A DNA stretch of 8,314 bases from Candidatus Poseidoniaceae archaeon (lineage in GTDB: Archaea; Thermoplasmatota; Poseidoniia; Poseidoniales; Poseidoniaceae): the NCBI GenBank assembly GCA_013329295.1, contig DUKP01000047.1:1-8314 (forward strand). Direction: 5' to 3'. Both the position numbers and the translations under genes were made by a program. Shown here in pieces: positions 1 to 6,009 of this stretch. The stretch's first letter is position 1. The number at the start of each line of letters is the position of its first letter. The notes beneath the pieces were generated by a model. That model was not told the origin of the DNA, did no database searches, and worked only from the letters and a program-made list of their open reading frames with translations.

Positions 1-287
1 GATTGTAAACCATTTGAGTCCATGAAACCATCGTAATCCAATCTTACTATATTGTCTACTCCCAACGCTTTTACTCCTTTCAAAACCTTATCTGCACCGG
101 GTCCTCCTAATGTTATAGCAGTAACAGTACCGCCACTGGAATCCTTGTGTTGCAATGCATTTTCTACTGCAAACTCATCGTATGGACTAATGTCCATTTT
201 TACACTGGATAAGTCGACCCTATCTCCTGCAATTTGTATTTTAGAATTAGTATCTGGAACTTGTTTAACTAATACTGCAATATTCAC
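1..287 (-). CDS. etfB: Electron transfer flavoprotein beta subunit, N-terminal part (cut by window edge)
   Basis: EtfB is one half of the soluble FAD/AMP-containing ETF dimer that takes electrons from acyl-CoA dehydrogenases and passes them towards the respiratory chain. The minus-strand reading frame starts MNIAVLVKQVPDTNSKIQI, the standard opening of the family. It continues with the family pattern DLSSVKMDISPYDEFAVENAL (split here as DLSSVKMD then ISPYDEFAVENAL), then TVTAITLGGPGADKVLKGVKALG and DNIVRLD. About 95 of the usual roughly 250 residues are present; the rest lies left of the window. Two GTG codons are adjacent (288-290 and 285-287). I chose 287 because a GGTGAT ribosome binding site (294-299) then sits 6 nt away and because the protein then begins at the usual family start. 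The gap to tyrS is 86 bp, so it may be co-transcribed or have its own promoter. The glutaryl-CoA dehydrogenase at 3390-4565 is a plausible electron donor partner. Confidence 0.93.
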   Translation of the reverse strand, partial: MNIAVLVKQVPDTNSKIQIAGDRVDLSSVKMDISPYDEFAVENALQHKDSSGGTVTAITLGGPGADKVLKGVKALGVDNIVRLDYDGFMDSNGLQ

Positions 288-373
288 CACTACATCACCA
301 ATAAGTAATCGTAGAGAATTAGATTGATGAACATTTGTATTCACCAAATATTGCAAAAGCAATGAATAGATAG
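288..373 (-). other. tyrS-etfB intergenic gap with a small hairpin
   Basis: This is the 86-bp spacer between the tyrS stop and the etfB start on the minus strand. It holds the etfB ribosome binding site (GGTGAT, 294-299) and a short perfect 5-bp stem with a 4-nt loop (ATTGC-AAAA-GCAAT on the plus strand, 350-363). An AT-rich stretch next to it (AATATTTGG on the minus strand, about 342-350) could be a weak TATA-like element for etfB. There is no long T-run after the stem, so I do not call a terminator. Whether etfB is read through from tyrS or starts from its own promoter cannot be settled from the sequence. Confidence 0.3.
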
Positions 374-1525
374 TTATTTTTTGTTTACTATTTCATTAAC
401 TCTTTCAAGCAATTCAGGGCTATTTTCAAAGTGCTGTGCAACTTTTTCTAATCCACGGGAAATACCATCAGCAACACCGAATTTAGCATCCAATGGGTGT
501 AGAGTGCCATTCATCACAGCCTGTTTAAATTCATTCAAATCAGTCCATGTTGATGGTTCACCGAATTTTGGATTTGGCGTGACAATTATTTCACCAAATT
601 CAGGCAAAATCACATGTTCTGCAAGTTCATAAATTGGTGAATTTTCATCTTCTGTATTTAGATAAGCATGCTTTTGCATTTTCTTTCGTAATTGTTTTGG
701 CTCATCATGAATTAATATAGCCCCTCCTGGATCGGATTTGCTCATTTTATGGTCAAAACTTTCCATCCTTGAACCACTTGCTTTCAATGAAGAAATAATT
801 GGAGTGTGTAAGCAAGTAGCCTTTCTCCAACCATACTTACTCGCTACGTCACGCATAAACATATGGGCTTTTCTTTGATCCATTCCTCCAATTGCAATAT
901 CTATGTTTAACTCAAAGATATCACTAGCTTGCATTGCGGGATAGAAGAACTTCGACAAATCATGGTCAGAAGAAGCCTCATCTCTACCCATAATCGTGAA
1001 AGTTTTTCTAACCATGGCTAGTGTTGCTCCTTTTGAACATCTTAAAACTCGAGCCCAGTAGTTTCCACTATCCATAAGTTCAGATGCATAATAGAATCTT
1101 AATTCACCTGGACCATCGCCTTCTGGAGGATAGTCTAAAAGCGCTCTAAATGTTTCTTCCATATAACGTGCAGTGAGTTGAATATTTTCCATACTACCAT
1201 TGAATTTATCATTTATCCAAGCGTGCCAATCAGCAAGGAAAACCAATACATTAACATCAGCTTCTAACATTCTTTTCAATTGTAGTGAGAGAACTTTCCA
1301 TCCAATATGCGCTTTCCCTGATGGTTCAAAACCAACATAGCATCTTAGAACACCGTCGCCACCAGCACTGACTCCATCAGCCACACAATCAACTAGGTAA
1401 TCTAGGCCGACAGTTTCTTCTACAGAACCAATAATCTTGTGAATTCGCTCTCGTTGTGAATTGTTTAAATCATTTATTCGAGGACATTTTTCTTGATATT
1501 GAATCATCATTTGTTCAATATCCAT
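374..1525 (-). CDS. tyrS: Tyrosyl-tRNA synthetase, archaeal/eukaryotic type
   Basis: A class I aminoacyl-tRNA synthetase that charges tRNA-Tyr in the cytoplasm (383 aa). The nucleotide-binding signature appears as HIGW (residues 73-76) in the context YVGFEPSGKAHIGW, and KMSKS is at 260-264. The tyrosine-pocket residues known from the Methanocaldococcus enzyme can be read at matching places: Y63, then Y195, Q199 and D202 in FFYPAMQASDIF, and Q217 in GGMDQRKAHM. These separate it from the related TrpRS. HPLD (343-346) in the C-terminal part matches the anticodon-binding HPMD of archaeal TyrRS. The N-terminus is about 30 residues longer than in Methanocaldococcus. ADWHAWIND (98-106), the KMSKSDP form and HIGW recall, from memory, the plant/protist branch of TyrRS more than the methanogen one. 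The start is firm: GAGGTGAT (1531-1538 on the plus strand) lies 5 nt upstream of the ATG. That site overlaps the stop codon of the upstream DUF5611-like gene, so the two are one operon. Confidence 0.97.
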   Translation of the reverse strand: MDIEQMMIQYQEKCPRINDLNNSQRERIHKIIGSVEETVGLDYLVDCVADGVSAGGDGVLRCYVGFEPSGKAHIGWKVLSLQLKRMLEADVNVLVFLADWHAWINDKFNGSMENIQLTARYMEETFRALLDYPPEGDGPGELRFYYASELMDSGNYWARVLRCSKGATLAMVRKTFTIMGRDEASSDHDLSKFFYPAMQASDIFELNIDIAIGGMDQRKAHMFMRDVASKYGWRKATCLHTPIISSLKASGSRMESFDHKMSKSDPGGAILIHDEPKQLRKKMQKHAYLNTEDENSPIYELAEHVILPEFGEIIVTPNPKFGEPSTWTDLNEFKQAVMNGTLHPLDAKFGVADGISRGLEKVAQHFENSPELLERVNEIVNKK

Positions 1526-1530
1526 AAATC

Positions 1531-1539
1531 ATCACCTCA
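1531..1539 (-). promoter_or_regulatory. tyrS ribosome binding site overlapping the upstream stop codon
   Basis: On the minus strand the octamer GAGGTGAT (1538 down to 1531) is fully complementary to the conserved archaeal anti-Shine-Dalgarno sequence. The TGA stop of the DUF5611-like gene occupies 1539-1537, so ribosomes finishing that gene stop on the tyrS binding site. This arrangement suggests translational coupling of the two genes. Confidence 0.85.
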
Positions 1540-2088
1540 AAATAAATCATTTAGTTTCTTTACCTTGCCTTCTGATGGTGCTTCACCATTTTCTACCATT
1601 GATTCTAATTCAGCGATCATTGTCAGAGCCTTTTGTTTAATTTCATCAGTCAATTTAGTACTCATTTCCATTGACTTGTGAGCCATCTTAATTGCTGACT
1701 TTGCCTTAGAGAATTTCTTTGCTTCTTCTTTGGCTTTGTCGCCTCTTTGCTTGGCATTATATCCAGTTGCTTTATCCAAGAATCCCGACCAGCGTTTTCT
1801 TGATTCCATGGCTTGTTCTCTTCCACCTTCGCCATTCAAGAATTCACCAAGAGCATCACCTTTCAACTGTTCGACATCAACAACTAATTTTCCGTCACTA
1901 TCGAAATGTCCCTGAACTTTGGTTAGAATACCAAATGAGGCAACAAATACACCTTCTGAGTCAGCATTTACACCATCAAAATATTCCGTTGCTAATTTAG
2001 CAAGCCCTGCATTTCCACCAATCTGTTTAACAAGCCCACGCTTTACTGAGAATTTCTCCATGAGCAAGGCCAAAACTCCATTGAACAT
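1537..2088 (-). CDS. DUF5611-like archaeal protein, function unknown
   Basis: A 183-residue soluble, charged protein with no membrane segment or signal peptide. The N-terminal two thirds read as a small alpha/beta domain (roughly residues 10-105: KFSVKRGLVKQI, then the strand-like GVFVASFGILTKVQGHF and GKLVVDVEQL). This is followed by FLDKATGYNAKQRGDKAKEEAKK (split: FLDKATGYNAK, then QRGDKAKEEAKK). The ATGYxAKxR stretch near residues 107-115 recalls the archaeal family DUF5611; I recognise it from memory and cannot run a profile. The rest (about 112-183) is a lysine/glutamate-rich helical tail likely to form a coiled coil. The open frame extends to 2136, but I chose the ATG at 2088 because GGTGAG lies 4 nt upstream (2093-2098); an ATG at 2061 is possible but has only a distant TGGAG. 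It is the first gene of the unit with tyrS, pointing loosely to a role in translation or RNA handling, which is unproven. Confidence 0.8.
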   Translation of the reverse strand: MFNGVLALLMEKFSVKRGLVKQIGGNAGLAKLATEYFDGVNADSEGVFVASFGILTKVQGHFDSDGKLVVDVEQLKGDALGEFLNGEGGREQAMESRKRWSGFLDKATGYNAKQRGDKAKEEAKKFSKAKSAIKMAHKSMEMSTKLTDEIKQKALTMIAELESMVENGEAPSEGKVKKLNDLF

Positions 2089-2150
2089 AAGGCTCACCGT
2101 CAAAAAAGGCCGAAGAGAAATATTTTGATTAAGCACTTTGTGGAGGAGTC
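2089..2150. promoter_or_regulatory. Divergent promoter region between the DUF5611/tyrS unit and the propeller gene
   Basis: Only 62 bp separate the two divergent starts. A nearly symmetric AT element (AAATATTTT, 2118-2126) lies in the middle and is the only TATA-like candidate for either direction. It stands about 25-30 bp from both ribosome binding sites, so transcripts would have very short leaders or begin at the binding site. The ribosome binding sites are GGTGAG on the minus strand (2093-2098) and GGAGGAG on the plus strand (2142-2148). The TATA call is a guess from composition and spacing. Confidence 0.35.
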
Positions 2151-3326
2151 GTGCGAGTCAATTACATTTTGCCAATTTCACTGATAATGATTCTTTTACT
2201 CCCTATTGTAATTGCTGAGAGTAAACAAGTAGATTTGTCATTGGAATCATCAATTGCTAATTATGATCTAGGTATTTCCACAGCCTCAGTTTCTCCTGAT
2301 GGTGAATCAGTATTATTGATTGGTAATGAGGGATATGCGCATTTAATTTCAGCAAAAAATGCTGGTGACCGTTCACTAGATGTAGAATTGAATAGCGCAA
2401 GAGAACACGATTTCAATGATGTGTCTTGGCACCCTAGAGGTGAGGCGGCATTGATTGCAGGAGATTTTGGTACGGCTATGAGGTATGAGAAAATTGATCA
2501 CAGTATCACGATAGTCAATGGTACGGGGTCAATTTTAGGTAGAGATATGAGTGCAGTTGAATGGCGTAGTGCAGGGGATTATGCTTATTTCGCAGCAAAA
2601 GATGGCGAGGTTTGGCGCTTTTCAGAGGGAACAGGTTTCATGAGTCTTGGCAATAATGCTAATTCTGAAATAACTGGGATTTCATGTCATATTAACTATG
2701 ATATTTGTGTTGTATCCACTCTTTCCAGTGGCTTGGGAGTAATTGGTGCAACTCATAACTTAACATGGATTAGTGGAACTAAAACAGACACTTGGATTGA
2801 TGTTGATTGCCCAGATGCCCAATTAAACGAATGTGTTGCTTTCGGTAGTGGTCTTAGAATGATTTCTATTCAACTAAATACCGTAGACCATACTAAATCT
2901 TCAGTCGGAGACATGGTAGAATATAGGACATTAGAGGGTGATTTTATTGCTTCATCAAGAGGCTATTCTAGTACTTCCATAATCTATCTTGCACCTTCAT
3001 CAACGGTTAGATATGACTCAGTTGACGATATTGCCAAAGTTCAAATCTCATCAACACAGTTTAGTGATTGGGATTCAGTCATCTCCGGAAGGCAGATTTC
3101 CTATGTTTGGGAAAACAATTTCAATAGCGGTTTCCTTTTGACATCCAACGGTAATATAGTTTCATTTGAACCCCATGAAGTTCAGATTGACAATAGCATG
3201 ATGACAACAATAATTTTAGTGGCAGTATCTGTTTCTGTGCCTGGAGTAATTTTGGGATTAATCTACATGAATAGTCCTTTTTTACAAAGAAAATATAACC
3301 AGTTTAGGAAGAAAATTAAGAAATGA
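2151..3326 (+). CDS. Secreted, membrane-anchored beta-propeller protein, function unknown
   Basis: A 391-residue protein built like a type I membrane protein. Residues 1-22 form a signal peptide (hydrophobic core PISLIMILLLPIVIA, then AES). Residues 350-373 form a single C-terminal membrane helix, followed by a short basic cytoplasmic tail (RKYNQFRKKIKK). The region between is outside the cell and holds seven sequence units spaced about 40-50 residues apart, starting near residues 42, 88, 133, 174, 215, 255 and 307. The best preserved share a pattern of V-S-W/P-x-G-x-A-L-I-A-G-x-x-G (for example VSPDGESVLLIGNEG and VSWHPRGEAALIAGDFG). This fits a seven-bladed WD40/YVTN-like propeller. Four cysteines (179, 186, 220, 228) could pair within blades 4 and 5. 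The GTG start is supported by GGAGGAG 2 nt upstream (4 nt from the GGAGG core). No catalytic residues are recognisable; a binding or scaffold role at the cell surface is the reasonable guess. A gap of 63 bp separates it from the next gene, so they may be co-transcribed. Confidence 0.8.
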   Translation: MRVNYILPISLIMILLLPIVIAESKQVDLSLESSIANYDLGISTASVSPDGESVLLIGNEGYAHLISAKNAGDRSLDVELNSAREHDFNDVSWHPRGEAALIAGDFGTAMRYEKIDHSITIVNGTGSILGRDMSAVEWRSAGDYAYFAAKDGEVWRFSEGTGFMSLGNNANSEITGISCHINYDICVVSTLSSGLGVIGATHNLTWISGTKTDTWIDVDCPDAQLNECVAFGSGLRMISIQLNTVDHTKSSVGDMVEYRTLEGDFIASSRGYSSTSIIYLAPSSTVRYDSVDDIAKVQISSTQFSDWDSVISGRQISYVWENNFNSGFLLTSNGNIVSFEPHEVQIDNSMMTTIILVAVSVSVPGVILGLIYMNSPFLQRKYNQFRKKIKK

Positions 3327-3378
3327 CCTTCTTCTAAACGTAGTTAGGTTATTGAAGCGCCTATGACCCCGACGAAAT

Positions 3379-3384
3379 GGGGAG
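3379..3384 (+). promoter_or_regulatory. Ribosome binding site deciding the gcdH start
   Basis: GGGGAG lies 5 nt upstream of the ATG at 3390 and inside the longer open frame that starts at 3363. Nothing comparable precedes the 3363 ATG (upstream bases TTATTGAAGCGCCT). The nine extra residues are therefore probably not translated. Confidence 0.7.
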
Positions 3385-3389
3385 AACAC

Positions 3390-4565
3390 ATGGAGCAGTT
3401 CGAAGGGCTAGATTTTTACGATATAGAGAGCCTATTAACCGAAGAAGAAATAATGATTAGAGATATGGTAAGAGATTGGGTAGACGAAGAAGTTTTACCC
3501 AAAATTGAACATGCTTGCGAAGAAGGAATTTTCCCTGATGAGTGGCGAGTAGCACTAGGGGAAATGGGTGTTCTTGGAGCGCCATTGAAGGGCTATGGAT
3601 GCCCGGGGTTATCTTATGTAGCATATGGTTTGATTTGTCAAGAACTTGAAAGAGGAGATTCAGGACTTCGATCCTTTGCTTCAGTTCAAGGCTCCTTAGC
3701 AATGTACCCAATTTGGGATTTCGGTAGTGAAGAACAGAAGAGTTACTATTTGCCAAAGATGACATCTGGGGAAATGGTAGGATGTTTTGGACTTACTGAA
3801 CCTGATTATGGTTCTAATCCAGGTGATATGATAACTAAAGCTGAAGATATGGGAGATCATTATTTACTTAATGGGGCAAAAATGTGGATTACTAATGGAA
3901 CTATAGCAGATGTAGCAATAGTTTGGGCTAAGTTAGATGGAGTAATTAGAGGATTTATTGTCGAGAAAGATGACGAGGGATTTTCTGCTCCTGAAATGAA
4001 AGGTAAGCATTCTTTGAAGGCATCAGTTACCAGTGAATTGGTTTTCCAAGACTGTAAGATTCCAAAAGACCGTATTCTGCCTAATGTAAAAGGTCTAAGA
4101 GGGCCTTTTTCATGTCTAAACAATGCTCGATATGGTATATCTTGGGGCGCTCTTGGAGCTGCTATGGCATGTTTCCATAGTGCCAAGACATATGCTCTAT
4201 CAAGAATCCAATTCGATGTACCAATCGCATCTTATCAATTGGTTCAAAACAAACTTGCTTGGATGCTGAGAGAGATTACTAAAGGTCAATTGTTAGCATA
4301 TCACCTTGGAAAGAAGAAAGATGATGGTACATGGTTCAATGAGCAAATATCTTTGGCTAAAATGAATAATGTCGATATTGCTCTTGAAATTGCTCGAACA
4401 GCACGTGATATACATGGTGCTAACGGTATTCTTGATGAGTACCCAGTAATGCGTCACATGGCTAATTTAGAGTCTGTCAAAACTTATGAAGGAACTCACG
4501 ATATACACAATTTAATCATTGGTAGATACATTACAGGCATTCAAGCCTTTACAAGAACTCTTTGA
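3390..4565 (+). CDS. gcdH: Glutaryl-CoA dehydrogenase-type acyl-CoA dehydrogenase
   Basis: An FAD enzyme of the acyl-CoA dehydrogenase family, predicted to oxidise and decarboxylate glutaryl-CoA to crotonyl-CoA (lysine/tryptophan breakdown) and pass electrons to ETF. Numbering below is from the ATG at 3363; subtract 9 for the chosen start. GCFGLTEPDYGSNPGDM (140-156) and MWITNG (174-179) are the family FAD/acyl-CoA motifs. The C-terminal TYEGTHDIHNLIIGRYITGI (374-393) is the glutaryl-CoA dehydrogenase signature and holds the catalytic base E376. E96 and R103 in ELERGDSGLRSFASVQ match the pair that contacts the distal carboxylate of glutaryl-CoA in the human enzyme (E87 and R94, recalled numbering). 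The open frame begins at 3363, but no ribosome binding site precedes that ATG. GGGGAG at 3379-3384 lies 5 nt before the ATG at 3390, giving 391 aa and a family-like N-terminus. It converges with the phytoene synthase gene with 2 bp between stops. Confidence 0.92.
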   Translation: MEQFEGLDFYDIESLLTEEEIMIRDMVRDWVDEEVLPKIEHACEEGIFPDEWRVALGEMGVLGAPLKGYGCPGLSYVAYGLICQELERGDSGLRSFASVQGSLAMYPIWDFGSEEQKSYYLPKMTSGEMVGCFGLTEPDYGSNPGDMITKAEDMGDHYLLNGAKMWITNGTIADVAIVWAKLDGVIRGFIVEKDDEGFSAPEMKGKHSLKASVTSELVFQDCKIPKDRILPNVKGLRGPFSCLNNARYGISWGALGAAMACFHSAKTYALSRIQFDVPIASYQLVQNKLAWMLREITKGQLLAYHLGKKKDDGTWFNEQISLAKMNNVDIALEIARTARDIHGANGILDEYPVMRHMANLESVKTYEGTHDIHNLIIGRYITGIQAFTRTL

Positions 4566-4567
4566 GA

Positions 4568-5863
4568 TCACACAGATGGCAATAACCCAATTCTTGCTAA
4601 ACCATTCCAAATAGGGTCTAGGATTCTTGGTAACATTCTGTGTCTAATATATACAGCAGCTGCTAAACTCATCTTTTGTATTTTGTTTAATTTGACTCGC
4701 TTAGTGAATACGTCACCTTGCTCTTTTTCGATTTGACGTAGAATCTTATCATAGAAAGCAATCATTGCAGCCGGAGAATATCTTGTTCTTCTTGGAAGAA
4801 GTGGTAGTAATTGTCTTGCTTCTTCAAGATAAGTTCTAGCTCGTCTTGCATAGTGGTAACAATAAGGTTCCCAAGTTTTGTTCAATACAACTTTACCATC
4901 TAATTCAGATTCTTGAATTCCATTCTTTTCAAGTTCATCTAGTGGCAGATAAACTCTATCTCTTTCAATATCTTCGCCAACATCTCTCAATACGTTAGTT
5001 AATTGCATAAAAATACCCCATGACTCAGCATATTTCTTAGCAATAGGGTCATTGTATCCGTAAATTTCGATACACATTAGTCCAACTACAGAAGCGACTC
5101 GATAGCAGTAATCATAGAGTTCGTCAAATGTTCGATAACGATTGTTGTAAAGATCATCTTCCATTCCAGAAATCAAGTCATCAAACACATTTCTTGGAAT
5201 GCCATATGATTCAACAGTATCTTTCAAAGCAAGGAATACTGGGTCTGTAGAGTATACATCAGTGTAGCATGTAGACAATTTTTTTCTAAAGAAAAACAAT
5301 TGAGTAATCTTGTTCAAGTATGATTCTTCATCAAGAATAGAACCTCTATTTTGTAGGGCTTCCAATTGTTCTCTGTAAGCGATTGCTTCAGGATCGGTTT
5401 GTCCAACACTGCCAGGGAATCTATCAGCCCAATCTCCATCAGCAATATCATCTGCTCTTCGGCAGAATGCATAAACTGCACACATTGCAAATCTTTGTTC
5501 ATCAGGCAAATACTTGAATGAGTGATAGAAATTACCAGCCTCTTGGATAGTAAGTTTTTCACAGTATTGATAAGCCAATTTCAACAATTCTTGAGGTGGT
5601 TTTTCAGACCAAATCGGGGCATCAAGATTTTCGAATGGGTCAACCAATTCATTTTTTTCAGCAATTCCAATGAATGCAACACCTTCCCTTAATGCCTCCA
5701 TCGCTGTAACACTAACCGCTTTTACTGCGTCACGAGCAAGCACAACACCAGCACGAAGTCTGTCTAGTGTTGTCATTTTAGGGGTTTCATCACCCAGTTC
5801 TCTAGATTTTGCATTTCCTTTCAGCGGAAATAACAAATCCAAAGGTTTTCGGCGTTCCAACAT
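4568..5863 (-). CDS. crtB: Phytoene synthase-like head-to-head prenyl synthase with N-terminal extension
   Basis: A member of the squalene/phytoene synthase fold family (431 aa), which joins two prenyl diphosphates head to head through a cyclopropyl intermediate. The first Asp-rich motif is RRADDIAD (135-142) in NFYHSFKYLP...YAFCRRADDIAD; the second is RDVGEDIERDRVYLP (293-307). CYRVASVVGLMC (253-264) is the family's central segment. These fit CrtB (2 GGPP to phytoene, first step of carotenoid synthesis). The HpnD type (2 FPP to presqualene diphosphate) shares much of this pattern and cannot be excluded. Residues 1 to about 92 are an extension not found in typical 290-310-residue CrtB proteins; it includes an Ala/Val-rich amphipathic helix (about 33-68). 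The ATG at 5863 has no nearby ribosome binding site: GGAGG (5887-5891) is 23 nt away, with an in-frame stop between. A shorter start at M30 is possible. The squalene synthase-like gene lies 146 bp upstream on the same strand. Confidence 0.85.
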   Translation of the reverse strand: MLERRKPLDLLFPLKGNAKSRELGDETPKMTTLDRLRAGVVLARDAVKAVSVTAMEALREGVAFIGIAEKNELVDPFENLDAPIWSEKPPQELLKLAYQYCEKLTIQEAGNFYHSFKYLPDEQRFAMCAVYAFCRRADDIADGDWADRFPGSVGQTDPEAIAYREQLEALQNRGSILDEESYLNKITQLFFFRKKLSTCYTDVYSTDPVFLALKDTVESYGIPRNVFDDLISGMEDDLYNNRYRTFDELYDYCYRVASVVGLMCIEIYGYNDPIAKKYAESWGIFMQLTNVLRDVGEDIERDRVYLPLDELEKNGIQESELDGKVVLNKTWEPYCYHYARRARTYLEEARQLLPLLPRRTRYSPAAMIAFYDKILRQIEKEQGDVFTKRVKLNKIQKMSLAAAVYIRHRMLPRILDPIWNGLARIGLLPSV

Positions 5864-6009
5864 CCCTATCGTATTGCTGTATTAGTCCTCCTTTTTGATT
5901 GCTTTGCAAAAAAGTATCAATAACCTTAGAGAAAATGTCTAATGGAAATAACAAATAAAAACAATCATATTTTGACATGTAAGTTTTTGTTTACTAAGGT
6001 TATTAAAGG
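5864..6009 (-). other. Leader/spacer between the two prenyl synthase genes, with GGAGG and T-runs
   Basis: This is 146 bp without a coding frame that I can support. On the minus strand it contains, in transcript order, a T-rich stretch (T5 near 5956-5960), a T6 run (5908-5913) and GGAGG (5887-5891). Oligo-T runs are how many archaeal transcripts end, so the squalene synthase transcript could terminate here. AAAATATGAT (about 5964-5973) is a weak TATA-like candidate for the phytoene synthase gene. It also holds an 11-bp inverted repeat, listed separately. Confidence 0.35.
5919..6004. repeat. 11-bp perfect inverted repeat in the prenyl synthase spacer
   Basis: AATAACCTTAG (5919-5929) and CTAAGGTTATT (5994-6004) are exact reverse complements separated by 64 bp. 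The right arm sits only 5 bp beyond the stop codon of the squalene synthase-like gene, in the spacer before the phytoene synthase-like gene. On the minus transcript the arms could pair and enclose the T-rich middle; as DNA they could be a spaced operator. The match ends abruptly at both sides, and chance pairing in AT-rich DNA is possible. Confidence 0.5.

Noticed and set aside
52..327. 91-codon plus-strand open frame at the left edge
   Set aside because: It is antisense to the etfB frame, whose protein sequence is clearly recognisable.
350..363. ATTGC-AAAA-GCAAT hairpin after tyrS as a terminator
   Set aside because: The stem is only 5 bp, AT-rich, and is not followed by a T-run on the minus strand; archaeal termination usually depends on oligo-T rather than such hairpins.
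2089..2136. ATG at 2136 as start of the DUF5611-like protein
   Set aside because: It would run through the divergent promoter region nearly to the start of the propeller gene and lacks a ribosome binding site; GGTGAG supports the ATG at 2088.
3340..3356. TTAGGTTATTGA near 3344-3355 as a further copy of the CTAAGGTTATT repeat arm
   Set aside because: It differs from the arm in the first bases, is short and AT-rich, and sits in an unrelated spacer; chance is the simpler explanation.
3363..3389. ATG at 3363 as the gcdH start
   Set aside because: No ribosome binding site precedes it, while GGGGAG stands 5 nt before the ATG at 3390, which also gives a family-like N-terminus.
5314..5562. 82-codon minus-strand open frame within the phytoene synthase-like gene
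   Set aside because: It is an alternative frame inside a gene with conserved catalytic motifs and has no features of its own.
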